In this document: in pieces, positions 8,605 to 15,230 of the stretch
How the letters are laid out: every line of letters starts with the position of its first letter
Numbering within the stretch: position 1 is the first letter of the stretch
Origin: Comamonadaceae bacterium
GTDB taxonomy: Bacteria; Pseudomonadota; Gammaproteobacteria; Burkholderiales; Burkholderiaceae_C
Reading direction: 5' to 3'
DNA: 57,706 bases
Assembly (NCBI GenBank): GCA_027488115.1
Contig: JAIYCG010000046.1
Span: 1-57,706, forward strand
Notes under the pieces: generated by a model
Told to the model about the DNA's origin: nothing
What the model saw: the letters and a program-made list of their open reading frames with translations, nothing else
Database searches by the model: none
Program-made: the position numbers and the translations under genes

Positions 8605-9039
8605 TTACAGCTTGTCCAAGGTTTGGGTGATGTCGGCACTGGTGCTGTCCATCGCTGTCTTAACGTCTGGTACCTTGTTGGGAGCGGGCGCCATGGAACC
8701 CGATGCGCCTTGAACACTTTTGAGAGTGCCGCTGATTTGTTCCAAAGACTGCTGGACTTCTGGCAACACCTCAGCCCCTTCAATTTGCACATCTTCCAAG
8801 ACATCCAACAAAGGGGGCAAGACAGGCATCACGGGCACATCGGACAAAGAAGGCAAGCCAGCCAAGGGTGAACTGCTAGAAGCGCTGGCTGTGCTGGCCG
8901 CAGTCAATCGACCCAAGGGAAACCCGTTTGAATCAGAAGAGGAACGTTCCATTTTGGCCAGACGCGACTCAATGCGCCCCATGGTGTCAACCAGTCGCGT
9001 GAACTGATCTAAGAACTGTGCAAACTGATCACGTTCCAT
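8605..9039 (-). CDS. Hypothetical protein (144 aa), first gene of the divergent T6SS-flanking pair
   Basis: This is not a recognised family. Residues 1-30 (starting MERDQFAQFLDQFTRLVDTM) form a predicted amphipathic helix. A Ser/Pro/Leu-rich middle (PLAGLPSLSDVPVMPVLPPL) and a second helical part with VQQSLEQISGTLKSVQGASG follow. There is no signal peptide. ATG 9039 was chosen over an upstream in-frame start at 9075 because GAGG lies just before it and the charged helix starts there. It is followed after 9 bases by the 1471-aa coiled-coil gene, so the two probably form an operon and a functional pair. A chaperone or adaptor for the giant protein is a guess from size and order only. Confidence 0.65.
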   Translation of the reverse strand: MERDQFAQFLDQFTRLVDTMGRIESRLAKMERSSSDSNGFPLGRLTAASTASASSSSPLAGLPSLSDVPVMPVLPPLLDVLEDVQIEGAEVLPEVQQSLEQISGTLKSVQGASGSMAPAPNKVPDVKTAMDSTSADITQTLDKL

Positions 9040-9311
9040 ACAAAAAATGCCTCGAATTGGAAATGAGATTAACAAGTCACGCTTTGATGTGACGCAAGAA
9101 AAACAACAACAGCTTCCTTATCGCATGGGAATACTCTAACATTATGAAACCTTTGAGAAAATTCATCTTTTTAGCAACATTGGTGAATTATCTTTTCAAG
9201 GTGTACTTTATTCACATCAAGTTGTTAAAGTAACAAATCATCTTAGAGATGACAACAATGATTGGCTTGATCAGTCGGCCATTACTACAGCATCAAATAT
9301 AGGAGCTTCGC
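9040..9311. promoter_or_regulatory. Divergent promoter region between T6SS operon and coiled-coil pair
   Basis: This AT-rich 272-base gap sits between two divergent operons and must hold both promoters. A perfect 15-base palindrome TCATCT-TAG-AGATGA lies at 9238-9252 and overlaps a possible -10 (TAGAGA, 9244) that follows TTGTTA (9222) by 16 bases; this would read towards tssB. No sigma-54 (GG-N10-GC) pattern was found. A strong Shine-Dalgarno (AGGAG, 9300-9304) precedes tssB. The promoter assignment is tentative, while the palindrome is directly visible. Confidence 0.4.
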
Positions 9312-9842
9312 ATGTCAGACAGTTTGCAAAAGTGGGTAGGGCGCAATCGCCCCCCTCGTGTCCAAATCACCTATGACGTTGAAATTGGTGATGCAATTGA
9401 GAAAAAAGAATTGCCATTGGTTGTTGGTTTGATGGCAGATCTGAGTGGTCAGCCTTTGTTGCCACCTGCCAAAATGAAAGACCGTCGTTTTGTAGAAATC
9501 GATCGTGATAACTTCAACGAAATCATGGGCAAAATCGCTCCACGTCTGGACCTCTCGGTGCCAGACACTTTCAAAGGCGAAGGCAATTTGAAAATCGAAC
9601 TCAATTTCACTGAGTTCGACCATTTCCACCCTGAATCGATCGTCAATCAAGTCCCCCGACTGGCCCGCCTTTTGGAAGCCCGTCAGCAGTTGCGTGACTT
9701 GCTCGGCAAGCTCGATGGCAATGACGAACTTGACGCCTTGCTGGGAAATATTGTTCAGAACACTGAAGAACTCAAAGCCTTGCGCGGTAGCGCACCAGAG
9801 GGCTCTGACACTGCCAATGAGGCAGCGCCCGCTGCAGAGTAA
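9312..9842 (+). CDS. tssB: T6SS small sheath subunit TssB
   Basis: The 176-aa product is the small subunit of the contractile sheath (VipA/ImpB family). With TssC it forms the cytoplasmic tube that contracts to drive the Hcp-VgrG needle out. The order of conserved segments is typical: an N-terminal NRPPRVQITYDVE, then LPLVVGLMADLSG, DRRFVEIDRDNFNEIM and the C-terminal LARLLEARQQLRDLLGKLDGN helix used for ClpV/TssC contact. The length is normal. AGGAG lies 8 bases before ATG 9312. It is the first gene of the T6SS operon, 44 bases from tssC. Confidence 0.96.
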   Translation: MSDSLQKWVGRNRPPRVQITYDVEIGDAIEKKELPLVVGLMADLSGQPLLPPAKMKDRRFVEIDRDNFNEIMGKIAPRLDLSVPDTFKGEGNLKIELNFTEFDHFHPESIVNQVPRLARLLEARQQLRDLLGKLDGNDELDALLGNIVQNTEELKALRGSAPEGSDTANEAAPAAE

Positions 9843-9886
9843 GCCTCGGCTTGCTTTAGGTTCAATTAATTCTTAGGTAGATATCC

Positions 9887-11386
9887 ATGGCAACTAAACA
9901 GAAATCCGACGCCGCTGGCGCCAGTACCACCGCAACCACAAGCAGCGACATCAGCTTGCTCGACCGTATTGTTCAAGAAGGCAATATGGCGGTTGAACCC
10001 TCCCAAGACCAATACGCCAAAAAATTGCTGGGCCAATTTGCCACGCAAATTTTGGATGAGGGCATGAAAACCAGTCCCGACAAGGGCGTGGTCGCCATGA
10101 TCAATGAGCGCATTGCTGAAATCGATCAAATTTTGTCGGCTCAGCTCAATGCCATCATGCATGACGAAAAATTCCAGGCGCTCGAAGCGTCTTGGCGCGG
10201 TCTTCATGACATGGTCTTTGGCACCGAAACAGGCCCCCGTCTGAAGCTTCGTTTGATGAATGTCAGCAAAAAAGAGCTGCTCAAAGACTTGGAAACTGCA
10301 GTCGATCACGACATGAGTGCCTTGTTCAAGAAAATCTATGAAGAAGAGTACGGCACCTTCGGTGGCAGTCCATTCTCACTCTTGATTGGCGACTACCAAT
10401 TTGGCCGTCACCCTCAAGACCAAGCCTTGTTGCAGCGCATGTCCAAAGTGGCTGCCGCATCACATGCGCCGTTCATTGCAGCCGCAGCGCCTGCCATGTT
10501 CGACATGAAGTCTTTCACAGAACTGGGTGTTCCACGCGACCTGTCCAAGATTTTTGAAAGTGCCGAACTGGCCACTTGGCGTGGTTTCCGCGAAAGCGAA
10601 GATTCACGTTATGTGGCTTTGGTGTTGCCAAGCTATGCAGCCCGCCTGCCTTATGGCCCCAAAACCATTCCCGTTGAAGGCTTCAACTTCGAAGAAGATG
10701 TTGACGGCACCGATCACAACAAATACCTGTGGGCCAACTCCGCTTACCAGTTGGGCTTGCGCATCACTGGCGCATTTGCCAATTATGGTTGGACCACAGC
10801 AATTCGTGGCGTTGAAGGCGGTGGCAAGGTTGAGTCGCTCACAGCCCACGCTTTCAAAACAGACGAAGGCGACGTGCTACTGAAGTGCCCAACTGAAGTG
10901 AGCATCACAGACCGCCGTGAAAAAGAACTCAATGACCTCGGCTTCATTTCTATCGTGAACGCCAAGGGCTCTGACTATGCGGCATTCTTTGGTGGTCAGA
11001 CCACCAACAAGCCCAAGGTCTACAACAAAGACAATGCCAACGCGAGTGCTGAACTTTCATCACGTTTGCCTTATGTCTTGGCTGCATCGCGTTTTGCGCA
11101 TTACATCAAAGTCATCATGCGTGACAAAGTGGGCAGTTTCCAAACACGCGGTGGCGTCGAGGAATACCTCAACAATTGGATCGCTGACTACGTTCTTTTG
11201 AACGATGCTGCACCGCAAGCGATGAAAGCGCGCTTCCCCTTGAGTGAAGCACGCATTGACGTGACGGATGTTGCAGGCAAGCCCGGTGTTTACAACGCCA
11301 CGGTTTTCCTGAAGCCTCACTTCCAAATGGAAGGATTGACTGCATCCATTCGCTTGGTAGCTGAGTTGCCTGCTGCTGCGGGTTAA
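9887..11386 (+). CDS. tssC: T6SS large sheath subunit TssC
   Basis: The 499-aa product is the large sheath subunit (VipB/ImpC/EvpB family) and the partner of TssB. Family landmarks are LNAIMHDEKFQALEASWRGL near residue 85, the FGVLIGDY-like segment (SLLIGDYQFG, ~165), WRGFRESEDSRYV and the C-terminal region ending in KPHFQMEGLTASIRLVAELP. The length is typical. An AGGTAG Shine-Dalgarno-like sequence precedes ATG 9887. A stem-loop separates it from hcp. Confidence 0.97.
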   Translation: MATKQKSDAAGASTTATTSSDISLLDRIVQEGNMAVEPSQDQYAKKLLGQFATQILDEGMKTSPDKGVVAMINERIAEIDQILSAQLNAIMHDEKFQALEASWRGLHDMVFGTETGPRLKLRLMNVSKKELLKDLETAVDHDMSALFKKIYEEEYGTFGGSPFSLLIGDYQFGRHPQDQALLQRMSKVAAASHAPFIAAAAPAMFDMKSFTELGVPRDLSKIFESAELATWRGFRESEDSRYVALVLPSYAARLPYGPKTIPVEGFNFEEDVDGTDHNKYLWANSAYQLGLRITGAFANYGWTTAIRGVEGGGKVESLTAHAFKTDEGDVLLKCPTEVSITDRREKELNDLGFISIVNAKGSDYAAFFGGQTTNKPKVYNKDNANASAELSSRLPYVLAASRFAHYIKVIMRDKVGSFQTRGGVEEYLNNWIADYVLLNDAAPQAMKARFPLSEARIDVTDVAGKPGVYNATVFLKPHFQMEGLTASIRLVAELPAAAG

Positions 11387-11413
11387 TGATTCCTCGCCCA
11401 TTGACATCAACCC

Positions 11414-11440
11414 AAGGCGACTGACAAAAAAAGTCGCCTT
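11414..11440 (+). terminator. Stem-loop between tssC and hcp (possible attenuator or processing site)
   Basis: A perfect 9-bp stem AAGGCGACT/AGTCGCCTT (11414-11422 with 11432-11440) has an A-rich 9-base loop. The following sequence TCATTAAATTTT has only a weak T-run. Full termination is therefore unlikely, but partial termination or protection of the hcp-proximal transcript is plausible, and could let Hcp be made in excess. Confidence 0.55.
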
Positions 11441-11463
11441 TCATTAAATTTTGAAAGAAATTC

Positions 11464-11952
11464 ATGGATACCATCATTCTTGAAATCAAAGACATTAAAG
11501 GCAATTGCGAGTTGGATGGCAACATTGGCCAAATCATCATTCAATCGTTTAGCCATAGCGCGTCGATCCCCATGCAAATGGACCGCTCCAACACCGAGCG
11601 TACGTCGGGTCGTCCTAACTTTTCAGAGATGAACTTTTCGAAGTCTGCTGACATTTCGACACCCGCCCTTTACAGTGCTTGCGTCGCGGGTACCAAGTTA
11701 GGCGATGCCAAAATTCACATTGGCCGTACCGAAGGTTCCAAGTTCATGTCATTGATCGAATACGTGTTGACCGATGCCATGGTCTCTAACATTTCGACCA
11801 GCGGCGGCGGCGGACAGCCCAGCGACTCTTTCTCATTGAACTACAGCGCCATCAGCATGGTGTATTCACAGCAAAACAAGGACTCGACGAAAAAAGGTTC
11901 TGCTGGTTTTGGTTGGGATCTGGTTAAAAACATCGCGGCCACACCCAAGTAA
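11464..11952 (+). CDS. hcp: T6SS tube protein Hcp (TssD)
   Basis: The 162-aa product forms the hexameric rings of the inner tube that is ejected by the sheath and can carry small effectors. It begins MDTIILEIKDIKGNCEL and shows the family's GxIxIxSFSxxASIPM-like segment (GQIIIQSFSHSASIPMQ), R-T-S-G-R-P-N-F, and the conserved EYVLTDAMVSNIS strand. The length is usual and there is no C-terminal effector extension. It is preceded by the stem-loop and followed after 18 bases by tssE. Confidence 0.96.
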   Translation: MDTIILEIKDIKGNCELDGNIGQIIIQSFSHSASIPMQMDRSNTERTSGRPNFSEMNFSKSADISTPALYSACVAGTKLGDAKIHIGRTEGSKFMSLIEYVLTDAMVSNISTSGGGGQPSDSFSLNYSAISMVYSQQNKDSTKKGSAGFGWDLVKNIAATPK

Positions 11953-11970
11953 TCAGCTTTGCGTTAGTCA

Positions 11971-12429
11971 ATGTCTGAACTCTCCCGCAGTGCCGCCATT
12001 CCGCTGTTTCAACGCCTTTGTGCTCGAAACGGTGAAATCGGTGACGCTGCGGCCTTTGACGCTGCGGGGTTGCAAGCGTCAATTGCCAATGAAATCGCCA
12101 GTTTGCTCAACACACGCAGCAGTTTGACAATGGCTGAATTTTTGAAGTGTCAAGGTACCGTGCTGGACTTTGGCATCCCCGATTTCTCATCCTTATCGTG
12201 CAGATCTACCGAAGATTTGACAACGGTCAGCCAAGCGGTTCAGCATGCCATTGCACTTTTTGAGCCTCGCCTCTCTCACACCCAAGTGGTCGCACTGCAA
12301 GACGACAGTGGGCACAGGGGTCAGGCCAAGTTGCAAATATCGGGTGCAGTTCGTTTGGGAATGACCCTGCGACGGGTCGACTTTGACATCCCGGTGAACT
12401 TGTCCGATGGCGTATCGGAGGCTGTTTGA
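11971..12429 (+). CDS. tssE: T6SS baseplate protein TssE (gp25-like)
   Basis: The 152-aa product is a lysozyme-like gp25 family baseplate wedge component that starts sheath polymerisation. Recognisable parts are the N-terminal PLFQRLC, the helix SIANEIASLLNTRSS, the core VLDFGIPDFSSLSC (the family's LxYGLPDL-type motif), and the end strands with LRRVDFDIPVNL. The stop codon overlaps the tssF start (TGATG), so the two are translationally coupled. Confidence 0.92.
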   Translation: MSELSRSAAIPLFQRLCARNGEIGDAAAFDAAGLQASIANEIASLLNTRSSLTMAEFLKCQGTVLDFGIPDFSSLSCRSTEDLTTVSQAVQHAIALFEPRLSHTQVVALQDDSGHRGQAKLQISGAVRLGMTLRRVDFDIPVNLSDGVSEAV

Positions 12430-14231
12430 TGCTGGCCGATGATGACCTGATTGAATATTACAAACGCGAACTGGCTTATTTACGACACCAGGGTGCCGAC
12501 TTCTCAGCTCGGTACCCCAAAGTCGCTGCGCGACTGGCGGTGGGGGGGGCCGAATCGCCTGACCCCCATACCGAACGGCTGATCGAAGCCAATGCTTTTT
12601 TAGCAGCGCGCGTCCACCGCGATTTAGACCGTGAGTTTCCCCAAGTTGCTGCGGCTTTGCTCGAAAGCCAGTGCCCATCCTTGATGCAACCCGTGCCGTC
12701 AATTTCGGTGGCGCAACTCGCTTTGGATGCCACCCAAGGCAAGGTCACTGCAGGTTACTTGGTGCCACGCCACACCCCCTTGGTTGCGCGGACAGCCACC
12801 GGCGAAACCTGTCGCATGCGAACAGCTTGGGACAACGTGCTTTGGCCACTGAACATCTCAGATGTTCGTTTGTCTGGTGCATCCACGGTGTGTTTGCAAG
12901 TCAGCTGCGCCGAAGGCCTCACCGCCAATGAGTTGGCCTTGGACACTCTCCGCCTGCACTTGCATGGCGATTGGATGAGTACCATGCCACTTTATGAGTT
13001 GCTGGTCAGCGCAGTCACGGGGATTGATGTGGTCGATGCCGAGGGCCAAGTGCGCCACTTGCCGCGCACTGCATGGCGCGAGGTGGGTTATGAAGAAGAC
13101 CAGTCAGTTTTACCCAATCCTCCGCATGCGGCAAGCGCCTATGGCTTGCTTCAAGAGTATTTTTCCTTCCCCGGTAAATTTCATTTCTTTGACCTGACGG
13201 GCCTGTCTGGCCTGACGGGCAATGGCGCGCATTTTGAGTTGCGTTTGCAACTTGATCGCAGTGCCCGTGGGCTGCGTGGATTGGACGCCGAAAGCTTCAA
13301 GCTGGGCTGCGTGCCCATTGTCAACTTATTCAACCGAACCAGTGAGCCGCTGACGATTGATCACCGCCACCATGAGTACCTGCTGGTGGGCGACCGTCAG
13401 TTTGAAAGCAGCACGGAAGTTCATTCCATCTTGTCCGTTGTTGCGTCAGACCCTGATGCCGATCGACCCCAACGCATCCCCCCTTTCACGGCCTTGGATG
13501 CGCAAGTCTCTTCCAGCCCCAACGAGAACGAGGGGGGTCAACAAGACAGTGCCGATGAACGAGCTGACGTGTTTTGGTCCTCTCGGCGCGAAGCCAGCCT
13601 GCGAGCCAACATCACAGGCACGGACATGTTTTTGTCGTTTGTCGACCCCAGCAACACCCACACCGCACCGTCCGAACCGGTGGTGTTTGCGCAGCTTTTA
13701 TGTACCAACCGCCGATTGGCCAGCCAGTTGCGGCCACTCACACGCTTGCGTGCAGAAAACATTTCATCCGCCTTGGAAATCACGTGTTTGTATGAGCCGT
13801 CTGAGCAGCGCGACCCCCCCTTGTCGAGCGCTGCACTTTGGCGCTTGGTGAGCTTGTTAAGGTTGAATCACCAATCACTGGTTGGGGGTGGCAACGGGGT
13901 GCAAACTTTGCGCGACATGCTCAGCTTGTTTGCCTCCAACAGCGCCCGAGACTTGTCACAAATCAAAGGTGTACGTTCTTTGGAAGCTCGCGGTGTCACT
14001 GCGCGTTTGGGCAACGACGCCTGGCGCGGCTTTTGCCGTGGCACCGAGGTGCAATTGGGTTTCGACGAAACTGCGTTTGTAGGTGGCTCACCCTTGTTGC
14101 TGTCTGCCGTTTTGGCGCGCTTTTTCGCGCTGTACACCACGGTCAACTCATTTGTGCGCTTGACAGCCCGTCGCAATGGCGAAGACTGGAAGCGTTGGGA
14201 GCCCATGTGCGGCCATCAGAACTTGCTTTGA
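12429..14231 (+). CDS. tssF: T6SS baseplate protein TssF
   Basis: The 600-aa product is a baseplate component (VasA/ImpG family) that forms the wedge with TssE, TssG and TssK around VgrG. The N-terminal YYKRELAYLRHQGADFSARYPKVAARL and the following DPHTERLIEANAFLAARVHRDLD are classic for the family. LVPRHTPLVARTATGETCRMRT follows, and the protein ends in LTARRNGEDWKRW. ATG 12429 shares its A with the tssE stop and is preferred over the TTG one codon before. The 3' end overlaps tssG by 25 bases. Confidence 0.96.
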   Translation: MLADDDLIEYYKRELAYLRHQGADFSARYPKVAARLAVGGAESPDPHTERLIEANAFLAARVHRDLDREFPQVAAALLESQCPSLMQPVPSISVAQLALDATQGKVTAGYLVPRHTPLVARTATGETCRMRTAWDNVLWPLNISDVRLSGASTVCLQVSCAEGLTANELALDTLRLHLHGDWMSTMPLYELLVSAVTGIDVVDAEGQVRHLPRTAWREVGYEEDQSVLPNPPHAASAYGLLQEYFSFPGKFHFFDLTGLSGLTGNGAHFELRLQLDRSARGLRGLDAESFKLGCVPIVNLFNRTSEPLTIDHRHHEYLLVGDRQFESSTEVHSILSVVASDPDADRPQRIPPFTALDAQVSSSPNENEGGQQDSADERADVFWSSRREASLRANITGTDMFLSFVDPSNTHTAPSEPVVFAQLLCTNRRLASQLRPLTRLRAENISSALEITCLYEPSEQRDPPLSSAALWRLVSLLRLNHQSLVGGGNGVQTLRDMLSLFASNSARDLSQIKGVRSLEARGVTARLGNDAWRGFCRGTEVQLGFDETAFVGGSPLLLSAVLARFFALYTTVNSFVRLTARRNGEDWKRWEPMCGHQNLL

Positions 14232-15214
14232 TTGACAGGCTGTACAGCCGGCCGCAAGGCTTCAACTTGTTCCAGGCCATCAGCCTGCTAGAGCGCCATG
14301 CACCCGACCGTGCTGGTTTAGGCACGGGGGTGGGTCTTGACGAAGCAGTGTTGCTGCGTGGCAATATTTCTCTTGCCTTTGCACCGAGTGATGTCGTCAG
14401 CGTGCAGCCTCCCAGCACCCCAGAAGGGCGCAGTACCTTGACAACAGCGGCCATGAGTTTGGCCGGTGCCAACGGCCCCCTGCCTTTGCCTTTCACAGAA
14501 CTGTTGCTGCAACGGCGTGCACCCAAAGACCGAGCCGCATTGGATTTTTTGGACATTTTCCACAACCGATGGCTGGCCTTTTTATACCGAAGCCGAAAAA
14601 AGCACCACATCGGACTGAACTGGCGCGCCAACCAACAAGACAACCCACTGGCCCGAACCATCGACGCACTCAGTGGCTTAGGGCGTGCTGAAGGCGCGCG
14701 CGGTCCATTTGGTGAAGTGGCCCGCCTTAGTCATGCCGGTTTGCAAAATGCAGCGCCTCGGTCTATGGTCAATCTGCTCACTTTGCTGTCCGATCGGCTG
14801 AACCTTCGCATCAAGGGGCGGCAATTTGTGGGGGGGTGGCAAAACTTAGACTGTGTAGACCAACCGCCCATTGGGCGGGCTGTGCTGGGTCAAAATGCCG
14901 TCCTTGGTTGTCGCGCCTGGGATGCCGCTGCGGGCATTGAACTCACGGTGGACGCCACACCCATCAGCCGTTTGCCAGATTTGCTGCCAGGCGGCAGAGA
15001 CCATTTGTTGATGGCTTGGCTGATCAGTCGTCACACGCAGTCGGCCTTGCAAGTTCGTTTGGTGCTTCAACCCCAAGCCCAAGCTTCTGCGAGTTTGCTG
15101 GGTTTGGGCAAGGCCCGATTGGGCTGGTCCAGTTGGTTGACCCAGGGTGGCGATCCACTGAAACCCAAAGCCTTGCAGCCGATCAAAACCCGGCTGATGC
15201 CTGCACTTTGTTAA
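14207..15214 (+). CDS. tssG: T6SS baseplate protein TssG
   Basis: The 335-aa product is the TssF partner in the baseplate wedge (VasB/ImpH family). The opening LIDRLYSRPQGFNLFQAISLLER and the later FLDIFHNRWLAFLYRSRKK (the FxDxFHHR-type motif) identify it. GTG 14207 is chosen because GGGAG ends 5 bases before it and because it puts the conserved helix at residue ~6. The frame is open further upstream only because it runs inside tssF. It is followed by clpV after 16 bases. Confidence 0.93.
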   Translation: MRPSELALIDRLYSRPQGFNLFQAISLLERHAPDRAGLGTGVGLDEAVLLRGNISLAFAPSDVVSVQPPSTPEGRSTLTTAAMSLAGANGPLPLPFTELLLQRRAPKDRAALDFLDIFHNRWLAFLYRSRKKHHIGLNWRANQQDNPLARTIDALSGLGRAEGARGPFGEVARLSHAGLQNAAPRSMVNLLTLLSDRLNLRIKGRQFVGGWQNLDCVDQPPIGRAVLGQNAVLGCRAWDAAAGIELTVDATPISRLPDLLPGGRDHLLMAWLISRHTQSALQVRLVLQPQAQASASLLGLGKARLGWSSWLTQGGDPLKPKALQPIKTRLMPALC

Positions 15215-15230
15215 AGATAGCAAATAAACA

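Noticed and set aside
9201..9216. CRP-like half site GTGTA-N6-TCACA before tssB
   Set aside because: Only the right half matches; the left half has several mismatches and no -10 box lies at the spacing of the two accepted sites.
12314..12325. Further GGGGTCAG match inside tssE
   Set aside because: Only the 8-base core matches, without AATT flank or partner arm, within a conserved gene; chance match.
13838..14206. Long 5' extension of the tssG frame inside tssF
   Set aside because: The translated extension has no TssG similarity, while the family's first helix begins right after GTG 14207, which has its own GGGAG.
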